Position numbers and translations under genes: made by a program. 8,760 bases of DNA from Tannerella sp. (lineage in GTDB: Bacteria; Bacteroidota; Bacteroidia; Bacteroidales; Tannerellaceae). The DNA lies in assembly GCA_031289515.1 (NCBI GenBank), contig JAITPH010000041.1, forward strand, positions 1 to 8,760, read 5' to 3'. Below the pieces are notes generated by a model. That model worked only from the letters and a program-made list of their open reading frames with translations. It made no database searches and was not told the origin of the DNA. Below, one piece after another: positions 1 through 7,041 of this stretch. Position 1 is the first letter of the stretch, and each line of letters opens with the position of its first letter.

Positions 1-3000
1 ATTTTCGGCGACCATCAGGACGTTATGGCATGTCGCCAGACAGGTTTCGCCATGCTTGCCGAAGGCTCTGTTCAGGAAGTAATGGACTTGGCCGCCGTAG
101 CGCATCTGTCTACAATCAGGTCGCGCGTGCCGTTCCTGAATTTCTTCGACGGTTTCCGTACATCGCTCGAGGTACAGAAAATCGAAACACTCGCCAACGA
201 CGATTTGGCGCCGCTTATCGACCAAGAAGCGCTGTCCGGGTTTCGTCTCCGCGCCCTCAATCCCGAAAATCCGGTAGCGCGCGGCATGGCAGAAAATCCC
301 GATACCTTTTTCCAGCATCGCGAGGCAAGTAACAAGTATTACGAAGCCGTTCCCGCCATTGTAGAGGATTATATGAATCAAATCTCGGCAATTACCGGTC
401 GCAAATACGGCTTGTTCGACTATTACGGAGCGCCGGACGCCGACCGCGTGATAATAGCAATGGGTTCCGTCACCGAAGCCATACGCGAGACTGTTGATTA
501 TCTCGCAGCTAAAGGCGAAAAAGTGGGATTGGTGGCAGTTCACCTGTACCGTCCGTTCTCGGCAAAACATTTCCTTGCAGCAGTGCCGGCGACGGCAAAG
601 CGCATAGCCGTCCTCGATCGCACAAAAGAGCCGGGATCAAACGGAGAGCCTTTATATATGGACGTGAAAGATTGTTTCTACGGAAAAGAAAACGCTCCGT
701 TTATAGTTGGCGGTCGATACGGACTTTCCTCGAAGGATACCACTCCGTCGCAAATATTGTCGGTGTATGAAAACTTGTCCATGCCGTTGCCGAAAAATCA
801 GTTTACGATAGGCATTGTAGACGACGTCACGTTTACTTCCCTGCCCGGAAAAGAAGAAATAGCAATGGGCGGCGAAGGCATGTACGAAGCAAAGTTCTAC
901 GGACTTGGAGCCGACGGCACGGTCGGAGCAAACAAGAACTCCATCAAAATAATCGGCGATAACACAAATAAATACTGTCAGGCTTATTTCTCGTACGATT
1001 CTAAGAAATCGGGTGGTTTCACCTGTTCGCACCTCCGTTTCGGCGATACTCCGATACGTTCGACATACCTTGTCAATACGCCGAATTTCGTTGCCTGTCA
1101 CGTTCAGGCATATCTCCGGATGTACGACGTGACGAAGGGCTTGCGCGAAGGCGGCACTTTCCTGCTGAATACCGTCTGGGAAGGCGATGCCCTTGCAGAA
1201 CACCTTCCTAATAAGGTGAAACGCTATTTTGCAAAGAAGAATATCAAGGTTTATTACATCAACGCTACGCAGATTGCGCAGGAAATAGGGCTTGGCAACC
1301 GCACGAATACCATTCTGCAATCGGCTTTCTTCCGCATTACCAAAGTGATACCGGTAGAGTTGGCAATAGAGCAGATGAAGAAATTTATCGTCAAGTCTTA
1401 CGGCAAAAAGGGCGAAGACATAATCAACAAGAACTATGCGGCGGTAGACCGTGGCGGCGAGTTCAAACAGCTTGCAATAGAGCCTGTCTGGGCGACGCTT
1501 CCGGACGACGCATCCGAAACGAACAGCGATCCGGCGTTTATCAACGACGTCGTTCGTCCCATAAACGCTCAGGATGGCGATTTGATACCTGTTTCGTATT
1601 TCAAATGCAGCGAAGACGGCACATGGATGCAGGGAACTGCACAATATGAGAAACGCGGCGTCGCAGCCTTCGTGCCTGTATGGAACAAAGATAACTGTAT
1701 CCAGTGCAATCAGTGCGCTTACGTCTGTCCTCACGCTTCAATCCGTCCGTTTGTGCTGGACGAAGCAGAGAAGTCGGGCGCGGCTTTCGATACTCTCGAA
1801 GTGAAAGCTCCCGCTGCGCTCAAGGGCATGTCGTTCCGTATTCAGGTCGATGTGCTCGACTGTCTGGGTTGCGGCAACTGCGCCGACATTTGTCCCGGTT
1901 TCAAGGGAAATAAAGCGCTTGCAATGGTTGATCTGGAGACGCAGATAGACGAACGGAAGAATTGGGATTTCTGCGCCAACAGCGTAAAATCGAAGCAAAA
2001 TCTGATAGATGTGAAGACGAATGTAAAAAATTCGCAGTTTGCCAAACCGCTGTTCGAGTTCTCCGGAGCATGTGCCGGTTGTGGCGAAACGCCGTACGTC
2101 AAGCTGATTACGCAATTGTTCGGCGACCGCCAGATGGTTTCCAATGCGACCGGTTGCAGTTCAATCTATTCCGGCTCAATTCCCTCGACTCCCTATACCA
2201 AGAACGAAAAGGGACAGGGTCCGGCATGGGCAAATTCTTTGTTTGAAGACTTCTGCGAATTTGGGTTAGGCATGGAATTGGCAAATGAAAAGATGCGCGA
2301 TCGCATTGTCCGCCTGATGCGGGAAGTGATAGCCGAAGGCAATCCTCCCGAAGAAGTAAAAGCCTTGTGGGAAGACTGGATTGCCAACCGCGAAGACGCG
2401 GAAAAGTCGAAAGAGCTTGCCGCACAAATCACCCCGATACTGAAAGAATATGCCGCTGCCAATCCACAGTGTGAAGCAGGGCGGCAATTAGCCGAACTCA
2501 GCCAGTATTTGGCAAAGCGTTCGCAATGGATTATCGGCGGCGACGGCGCTTCGTACGATATTGGCTACGGCGGTCTGGATCACGTAATTGCGTCGGGCAA
2601 AAATGTGAATATCCTTGTGCTCGACACGGAGGTATATTCCAATACCGGCGGTCAGTCGTCGAAAGCTACGCCAGTCGGTGCGATAGCGAAATTTGCCGCA
2701 GCCGGAAAGCGTATCCGCAAGAAAGACCTCGGCATGATTGCTACTACATACGGCTATGTTTATGTAGCCCAGATAGCGATGGGAGCAGATCAGGGGCAGA
2801 CCCTCAAAGCGATTCGCGAAGCCGAAGCATACAATGGCCCGTCGCTCGTAATAGCCTACGCGCCCTGTATCAATCACGGTTTGCGCAAAGGCATGGGCAA
2901 GAGCCAGCAGGAAGAAAAAGACGCCGTAGAATGTGGATACTGGCATCTGTGGCGTTACAATCCGGATCTGGAAGCCGAAGACAAGAATCCGTTCACCCTC

Positions 3001-3177
3001 GACAGCAAAGCGCCGCAGTGGGATAAATTTCAGGAGTTCCTGAAAGGCGAAGTACGATTCTCGTCTGTTTCAAAGCAATATCCCGACGAAGCCGAAGAGT
3101 TGTTCCGAGCAGCCGAAGAAAATGCCAAGTGGCGTTATAACAGCTACCAAAGGATGATAAAACAGGAATGGAAATGA
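1..3177 (+). CDS. nifJ: Pyruvate:ferredoxin (flavodoxin) oxidoreductase, 5'-partial
   Basis: This cytoplasmic enzyme oxidises pyruvate with CoA to acetyl-CoA and CO2 and passes the electrons to ferredoxin or flavodoxin. The frame is open from base 1 (reading IFGDHQDVMACRQTGFAML), so the ATG at 25 is internal and the true start lies upstream. The visible part is 1058 residues; single-chain family members are usually near 1170-1200, so roughly 110-140 N-terminal residues are missing. Domain order is normal: the end of the pyruvate-binding domain I, domain II, the gamma-type domain III (around 830-1400), and a two-cluster ferredoxin domain with CxxCxxCxxxCP at 1696-1731 and again at 1861-1896. 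The TPP domain follows, with CAGC at 2071-2082, GDG at 2539-2547, an SNTGGQSSK motif near 2638-2664 and a late Cys at 2866. CAGC and that Cys fit the proximal cluster ligands. All cluster cysteines expected in the visible part are present. The stop is TGA at 3175-3177. I see no terminator before the rubrerythrin promoter. Confidence 0.97.
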   Translation: MFGDHQDVMACRQTGFAMLAEGSVQEVMDLAAVAHLSTIRSRVPFLNFFDGFRTSLEVQKIETLANDDLAPLIDQEALSGFRLRALNPENPVARGMAENPDTFFQHREASNKYYEAVPAIVEDYMNQISAITGRKYGLFDYYGAPDADRVIIAMGSVTEAIRETVDYLAAKGEKVGLVAVHLYRPFSAKHFLAAVPATAKRIAVLDRTKEPGSNGEPLYMDVKDCFYGKENAPFIVGGRYGLSSKDTTPSQILSVYENLSMPLPKNQFTIGIVDDVTFTSLPGKEEIAMGGEGMYEAKFYGLGADGTVGANKNSIKIIGDNTNKYCQAYFSYDSKKSGGFTCSHLRFGDTPIRSTYLVNTPNFVACHVQAYLRMYDVTKGLREGGTFLLNTVWEGDALAEHLPNKVKRYFAKKNIKVYYINATQIAQEIGLGNRTNTILQSAFFRITKVIPVELAIEQMKKFIVKSYGKKGEDIINKNYAAVDRGGEFKQLAIEPVWATLPDDASETNSDPAFINDVVRPINAQDGDLIPVSYFKCSEDGTWMQGTAQYEKRGVAAFVPVWNKDNCIQCNQCAYVCPHASIRPFVLDEAEKSGAAFDTLEVKAPAALKGMSFRIQVDVLDCLGCGNCADICPGFKGNKALAMVDLETQIDERKNWDFCANSVKSKQNLIDVKTNVKNSQFAKPLFEFSGACAGCGETPYVKLITQLFGDRQMVSNATGCSSIYSGSIPSTPYTKNEKGQGPAWANSLFEDFCEFGLGMELANEKMRDRIVRLMREVIAEGNPPEEVKALWEDWIANREDAEKSKELAAQITPILKEYAAANPQCEAGRQLAELSQYLAKRSQWIIGGDGASYDIGYGGLDHVIASGKNVNILVLDTEVYSNTGGQSSKATPVGAIAKFAAAGKRIRKKDLGMIATTYGYVYVAQIAMGADQGQTLKAIREAEAYNGPSLVIAYAPCINHGLRKGMGKSQQEEKDAVECGYWHLWRYNPDLEAEDKNPFTLDSKAPQWDKFQEFLKGEVRFSSVSKQYPDEAEELFRAAEENAKWRYNSYQRMIKQEWK

Positions 3178-3194
3178 AAATTTTCGGTATAATA

Positions 3195-3226
3195 TTTGTT
3201 TTTTACGGTAAATAGCATTACCTTTG
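3195..3226 (+). promoter_or_regulatory. Bacteroides-type promoter for rubrerythrin
   Basis: TTTG at 3195-3198 is followed, after exactly 20 bases, by TACCTTTG at 3219-3226. This matches the known Bacteroides primary sigma-factor consensus (TTTG, 19-21 bp, TAnnTTTG). Transcription should start a few bases after 3226, giving a leader of about 30-35 nt before the ATG at 3265. The leader is AT-rich, with an A-rich stretch just before the start codon, as is common in Bacteroidota. The promoter begins only 18 bp after the stop of the oxidoreductase gene. Confidence 0.8.
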
Positions 3227-3264
3227 TACCGATATTATATTATTTACTAATTAAAGAAGAAAAA

Positions 3265-3807
3265 ATGAAATCATTAAAAGGTTCAAAAACAGAAGAAAAC
3301 TTGAAAACAGCTTTTTCCGGCGAGTCTCAAGCTCATACTAAATATCTGTATTACGCTTCCAAAGCGAAAAAGGACGGTTATGTTCAGATTGGCAATATCT
3401 TCGAAGAGACAGCCAAAAACGAGAAAGAACATGCCGAAGTCTGGTTTAAACTATTGCATGACAACGCAATCCCCGCTACGCCGGAGAATCTGCTTGACGC
3501 GGCTCTCGGCGAAAACTACGAGTGGACCGACATGTATGCAGGCTTTGCCGTAACCGCTAAAGAAGAAGGTTTTACTAATATAGCGACTTTATTCGAAGGA
3601 GTAGCCAAGGTCGAAAAAGAGCATGAAGAAAGATACCGTAAGCTGTTGGCTAACATAAAGGACGGTTTGGTATTCTCACGCGATAACGACCAAATTTGGC
3701 AATGCGGCAACTGCGGACATATCGTTATTGGTAAAAAAGCTCCCGAACTTTGTCCGGTATGCTCTCATCCGAAGGCTTATTTTCAGATAAGAGCCATAAA
3801 CTACTAA
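3265..3807 (+). CDS. rbr: Rubrerythrin
   Basis: This is a small cytoplasmic peroxide reductase of anaerobes. A ferritin-like di-iron domain reduces H2O2 with electrons relayed from a C-terminal rubredoxin-like iron site. The protein has 180 residues, normal for a short-form rubrerythrin. Residues 1-135 form the four-helix domain, with the expected E20, the ExxH pair E53/H56, glutamates in KEEGF (100-101) and a second ExxH at E117/H120. Residues 145-173 form the rubredoxin-like domain, with CxxC at 147/150 and CxxC at 163/166. The ATG at 3265 is chosen because family homology begins there (MKSLKGSKTEENLKTAFSGE) and because the in-frame TTG at 3196 would put the promoter inside the gene. There is no strong Shine-Dalgarno; an A/G-rich AAAGAAGAAAAA run precedes the ATG. 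The gene has its own promoter and terminator, so it can be a single-gene unit. It lies next to an oxygen-sensitive Fe-S enzyme, which fits a protective role. Confidence 0.97.
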   Translation: MKSLKGSKTEENLKTAFSGESQAHTKYLYYASKAKKDGYVQIGNIFEETAKNEKEHAEVWFKLLHDNAIPATPENLLDAALGENYEWTDMYAGFAVTAKEEGFTNIATLFEGVAKVEKEHEERYRKLLANIKDGLVFSRDNDQIWQCGNCGHIVIGKKAPELCPVCSHPKAYFQIRAINY

Positions 3808-3829
3808 TTTCTTTTTCATATATTTAGAA

Positions 3830-3848
3830 ATTTAATTGATTATTAAAT
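3830..3848 (+). repeat. Short AT-only inverted repeat
   Basis: ATTTAAT (3830-3836) and ATTAAAT (3842-3848) form a 7-bp inverted repeat around a TGATT spacer. It lies between the rubrerythrin stop and the strong terminator. It has no GC pairs, so an RNA hairpin would be weak; it may be chance in AT-rich spacer or a protein-binding site. Confidence 0.25.
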
Positions 3849-3852
3849 GCGG

Positions 3853-3889
3853 GAAAGTCTCGATGTGATTATCGAGACTTTCTTTTTTT
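3853..3889 (+). terminator. Rho-independent terminator after rubrerythrin
   Basis: GAAAGTCTCGAT (3853-3864) pairs perfectly with ATCGAGACTTTC (3871-3882), a 12-bp stem with a 6-nt loop (GTGATT). Seven T residues follow (3883-3889). It lies 45 bp after the rubrerythrin stop and should separate this unit from the branching-enzyme operon. The T-tract is only on the downstream side, so it is read as unidirectional. Confidence 0.93.
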
Positions 3890-3970
3890 ATAAACCGTTT
3901 CGTTTCAGACGAATATCACCGTCCTGAAAAACTGCTGTTGAAAACTTTTTGAGAAAAGTCTTGCGAATAG

Positions 3971-4001
3971 TTGGAAAATCGAAAATAAGAAAGTACCTTT
4001 G
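3971..4001 (+). promoter_or_regulatory. Bacteroides-type promoter for the glgB operon
   Basis: TTG at 3971-3973 is followed, after exactly 20 bases, by TACCTTTG at 3994-4001, again matching the Bacteroides consensus. The -7 box is identical to that of the rubrerythrin promoter. The predicted start of transcription, a few bases after 4001, leaves a leader of roughly 25-30 nt before the ATG at 4034. A 6-bp inverted repeat (ACTTTT/AAAAGT, 3944-3959) lies just upstream and could be an operator, but this is weak. Confidence 0.75.
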
Positions 4002-4033
4002 ACAAACGAGAGTATAACAAATTGATAATACGA

Positions 4034-6046
4034 ATGAGCGAGGAAATGCTTCGATTAATACAGGACGACCCGTGGCTGGAGCCATACAAAAGCGCTATTG
4101 AAGGGCGCTATCGTTATGCCGTTGAGAAGGAAAAGGAACTCACTCTCAACGGTAGGATGTCGTTGTCCGATTTTTCGTCCGGATATTTATATTTCGGACT
4201 TCATCATGCCGATAATGAGTGGATTCTGCGCGAATGGGCGCCTAATGCCACTGCTATTTACATCATCGGGACGTTCAATAAATGGCAGAAGAACGAAGAT
4301 TTCAGGCTGCGGCATATCGGAAACGGTAACTGGGAAGCGCGTCTGCCGAAAGACAGGATACATCACCAAGACCTCTACAAGTTGCTTGTAGAGTGGGAAG
4401 GCGGAAGCGGAGAACGTATTCCGGCATGGTGCAGGCGGGTTGTGCAAGACGAGCATACGAAAATCTTCTCCGCTCAGGTATGGAAACCGGAAAATCCGTA
4501 TATCTTCAAACATCCGAAAATCAAGCCCGATACATCGCCTCTTTTGATATATGAATGTCATATCGGCATGTCGTCGCAGGAAGAAAAACTCGGCTCTTAC
4601 GAAGAATTTCGCACGAATATCCTGCCCCGCATCAGAAACGACGGCTATAATGCAATTCAAATCATGGCAATACAGGAACATCCGTATTACGGCTCTTTCG
4701 GATACCATGTAAGCAGTTTTTTCGCGGCTTCTTCGCGTTTCGGCACGCCCGACGAATTGAAACGCCTCATCGACGACGCTCACGAACAGGGAATTGCCGT
4801 AATAATGGACATTATTCACAGTCATGCCGTAAAAAATGAAGCCGAAGGCTTGGGACGCTTCGACGGCTCTTACTATCAATACTTTCATACAGGAGCACGG
4901 CGCGAACATCCTGCGTGGGACTCGCTTTGTTTTAATTACTGCAAGAACGAAGTCATTCATTTCCTCCTCTCCAACTGCAAGTTCTGGCTTGAAGAATATC
5001 ATTTCGACGGATTCCGTTTCGACGGCGTCACCTCGATGCTGTATTACAGTCACGGTCTCGGCGAGAATTTCTCGAACTACGGCGATTATTACAACAGCAG
5101 TCAGGACGGCGACGCGATTGCCTATCTTACGCTTGTGAACAAACTTATCCACGAAGTCAATCCCGATGCGATAACGATAGCTGAAGAAGTGAGCGGCATG
5201 CCCGGTCTGGCTGCAAAATTCGCGAGCGGCGGCTATGGCTTCGATTACAGAATGGCTATGAATATTCCCGATTTCTGGATAAAAACGCTTAAAGAGAAAA
5301 AAGACGAGGATTGGAAGGCTTCGGTCATTTGGTGGGAAACGACCAATCGCCGCAAGGACGAGAAAACGATTAGTTATGCCGAAAGCCACGATCAGGCTTT
5401 AGTGGGCGATAAAACCATAGTATTCTGGCTGATGGATGCAAGCATGTACTGGCACATGCAAGCCGATGACCGCGATTTCACAATCGAACGCGGTATGGCG
5501 CTGCACAAAATGATTCGCCTTGTCACGGCGACTACTATCAACGGCGGATACCTCAATTTCATGGGAAACGAATTTGGACATCCCGAATGGATAGACTTCC
5601 CCCGCGAAGGCAATAACTGGTCTTATAAATACGCCCGCCGACAGTGGAATCTCGTTGATAACCCCGATTTGAAATATCATTTTCTCGGAAATTTCGACCG
5701 CGAGATGCTTTCGTTGATTTGCAGCGTAAAAGATTTTCCTGATGCGCCTCTTCAAAAGGTCTGGGACAATGACGGCGACCAGATTCTTGCCTATATGAGG
5801 GACAGGTTGCTGTTCGTGTTTAATTTTAATCCTGTAAAATCGTTCCTCGACTACGGATTCCTTACTTATCAGGGAAAATACAAGGTTGTGCTTAATACCG
5901 ACGCAAGGCGGTTTGGCGGGAACGGACTTAACGATGATACAATAGATCGCTTTACGCAGGTCGACCCTCTGTATGAAGGTCAGAACAAGGGATGGCTGAA
6001 GCTGTATATTCCCGCGCGTTCGGCTCTTGTACTCGAAAAATTATAA
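4034..6046 (+). CDS. glgB: 1,4-alpha-glucan (glycogen) branching enzyme, eukaryote-like GH13 type
   Basis: This cytoplasmic enzyme cuts alpha-1,4 chains of glycogen and rejoins them as alpha-1,6 branches. The product is 670 residues from the ATG at 4034. The in-frame TTG at 4022 would add only MIIR; the ATG is preferred because homology to branching enzymes starts just after it (a DPWLEPY motif). The order is a short N-terminal helical segment, a CBM48-like domain (about 50-140, with REWAP and GTFNKW), a GH13 barrel (about 170-560) and a C-terminal beta domain. All four GH13 motifs are intact: DIIHSH at 259-264; GFRFDG with the expected nucleophile D330; AEEVSG with the expected acid/base E384; and ESHDQAL with H452/D453. 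The wording of these motifs resembles eukaryotic branching enzymes (GH13 subfamily 8) more than the E. coli GlgB type. It has its own promoter and is the first gene of a likely four-gene operon. Confidence 0.95.
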   Translation: MSEEMLRLIQDDPWLEPYKSAIEGRYRYAVEKEKELTLNGRMSLSDFSSGYLYFGLHHADNEWILREWAPNATAIYIIGTFNKWQKNEDFRLRHIGNGNWEARLPKDRIHHQDLYKLLVEWEGGSGERIPAWCRRVVQDEHTKIFSAQVWKPENPYIFKHPKIKPDTSPLLIYECHIGMSSQEEKLGSYEEFRTNILPRIRNDGYNAIQIMAIQEHPYYGSFGYHVSSFFAASSRFGTPDELKRLIDDAHEQGIAVIMDIIHSHAVKNEAEGLGRFDGSYYQYFHTGARREHPAWDSLCFNYCKNEVIHFLLSNCKFWLEEYHFDGFRFDGVTSMLYYSHGLGENFSNYGDYYNSSQDGDAIAYLTLVNKLIHEVNPDAITIAEEVSGMPGLAAKFASGGYGFDYRMAMNIPDFWIKTLKEKKDEDWKASVIWWETTNRRKDEKTISYAESHDQALVGDKTIVFWLMDASMYWHMQADDRDFTIERGMALHKMIRLVTATTINGGYLNFMGNEFGHPEWIDFPREGNNWSYKYARRQWNLVDNPDLKYHFLGNFDREMLSLICSVKDFPDAPLQKVWDNDGDQILAYMRDRLLFVFNFNPVKSFLDYGFLTYQGKYKVVLNTDARRFGGNGLNDDTIDRFTQVDPLYEGQNKGWLKLYIPARSALVLEKL

Positions 6047-6058
6047 ATATTAAATTTG
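6027..6058 (+). promoter_or_regulatory. Possible internal promoter before manA (weak)
   Basis: TTG at 6027-6029, 21 bases, then TAAATTTG at 6051-6058 fits the Bacteroides -33/-7 pattern. However, the -7 box ends only two bases before the manA ATG, so transcription would begin at or just inside the start codon. It is either chance in an AT-rich 14-bp gap or a promoter giving a leaderless manA message. Confidence 0.25.
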
Positions 6059-6060
6059 TT

Positions 6061-7041
6061 ATGGAACATCTTTATCCTTTTACATTTAAACCTTTATTTA
6101 AAGAAATAATTTGGGGCGGAACGGATATTCTTCCCTTTAAGGGACTTCCGCCGGATTCGCGGAAGATCGGCGAGAGCTGGGAACTGTCGCATGTCGACAG
6201 CGATTTTTCTGTTGTTTCCAACGGTCGTCTGGCTGGAAAAACTATTGATGACCTTATCCGGGAATATGGCGCTCAATTGCTCGGCAATAAGGTTATTGCA
6301 CGATTTGGAGATACTTTTCCCCTGCTAATCAAGTTTATCGACGCCCGCGACAACCTTTCCGTACAGGTTCATCCCGACGATGAACTTGCCTTGAAACGGC
6401 ATAATTCTTTCGGGAAGACCGAAATGTGGTATGTGGTGAAAGCCACGCCCGACGCCGTGCTGTACGACGGTTTTTCGCAACAGACAGACGCCGACGGATA
6501 TGTTCGCATGGTCGAAAACAATACTGTCGTCGATGCTCTTAAACGGTATAACGTTAAATCGGGCGATGTGTTTTTCCTGCCCGCCGGTCGTGTTCACGCC
6601 ATCGGAACAGGTTGCTTTATAGCTGAAATTCAGCAAACGAGCAACATCACCTACCGTATTTACGACTATAACCGTAAAGACGCCGACGGCAACGGTCGCG
6701 AGCTTCATACCGAACTTGCAAAAGACGCCATCGACTATTCTTTGCTGCCCGATTACAAGACGCAATATACGCCCTGCATGAACGAAGTGACGGAGTTGGT
6801 CGATTGCAAGTACTTCACGACAAATCTGATTTCGTTGGACAAGCCTTTGACGCGCGATTTCTCCTCGCTTGATTCGTTTGTAATATATATATGTACAGAA
6901 GGGAAAGCGGTATTAAACGACGATAAAGGCAATGAATTACCGGTAAAACAGGGTCAAACCGTCCTGATTCCTGCCGATTCCTCCGCAATTACCATCACTC
7001 CGGAAAAGGAATCCAAATTCCTTGAAACGTACAATTCATGA
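6061..7041 (+). CDS. manA: Mannose-6-phosphate isomerase, type I (zinc cupin)
   Basis: This cytoplasmic zinc enzyme interconverts fructose-6-phosphate and mannose-6-phosphate, either feeding mannose into glycolysis or supplying GDP-mannose for glycans. The product is 326 residues, the usual size of the short bacterial type I enzymes. The N terminus (YPFTFKPLFKEIIWGG) is typical. The expected zinc ligands are all present: Q102 and H104 in QVHPDD, E121 in GKTEMWYVV, and H179 in GRVHAIG. The likely catalytic arginine is R199 in TYRIYDY. The last 80 or so residues form a second cupin-like beta region. The ATG at 6061 fits the homology start; no Shine-Dalgarno is visible. It begins 14 bp after glgB, and its stop overlaps the next start, so cotranscription is likely. 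Fructose-6-phosphate ties it loosely to the sugar metabolism of its upstream neighbour. Confidence 0.95.
   Translation: MEHLYPFTFKPLFKEIIWGGTDILPFKGLPPDSRKIGESWELSHVDSDFSVVSNGRLAGKTIDDLIREYGAQLLGNKVIARFGDTFPLLIKFIDARDNLSVQVHPDDELALKRHNSFGKTEMWYVVKATPDAVLYDGFSQQTDADGYVRMVENNTVVDALKRYNVKSGDVFFLPAGRVHAIGTGCFIAEIQQTSNITYRIYDYNRKDADGNGRELHTELAKDAIDYSLLPDYKTQYTPCMNEVTELVDCKYFTTNLISLDKPLTRDFSSLDSFVIYICTEGKAVLNDDKGNELPVKQGQTVLIPADSSAITITPEKESKFLETYNS
7038..7041 (+). other. ATGA stop/start overlap between manA and the prenyltransferase gene
   Basis: The ATG of the prenyltransferase gene (7038-7040) shares bases with the TGA stop of manA (7039-7041). No ribosome binding site is visible just upstream, so translational coupling by ribosomes finishing manA is likely. 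This supports a single transcript and sets the start of the second gene. Confidence 0.85.

Noticed and set aside
652..1734. Open frame of 360 codons on the minus strand
   Set aside because: It lies wholly antisense to the oxidoreductase domains III to V, whose motifs are unambiguous; the translation shows no recognisable domain. It is a codon-bias shadow.
3176..3185. Palindrome GAAAATTTTC at the end of the oxidoreductase gene as a terminator
   Set aside because: There is no loop, no GC-rich stem and no T-tract; it is an ordinary A/T run.
3196..3264. TTG start extending rubrerythrin by 23 residues
   Set aside because: The extension covers the promoter and leader, and family homology begins at the ATG at 3265.
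3944..3959. Inverted repeat ACTTTT/AAAAGT upstream of the glgB promoter as an operator
   Set aside because: Six AT-rich base pairs around TGAG are expected by chance in such spacer, and no second copy is seen near the other promoter.
4187..5389. Open frame of 400 codons on the minus strand
   Set aside because: It is antisense to the catalytic barrel of the branching enzyme, with no recognisable motif and no promoter or start signal of its own.
5992..6060. Upstream extension of mannose-6-phosphate isomerase by 23 residues
   Set aside because: It would overlap the end of glgB by 55 bp in another frame; the typical family N terminus begins at the ATG at 6061.
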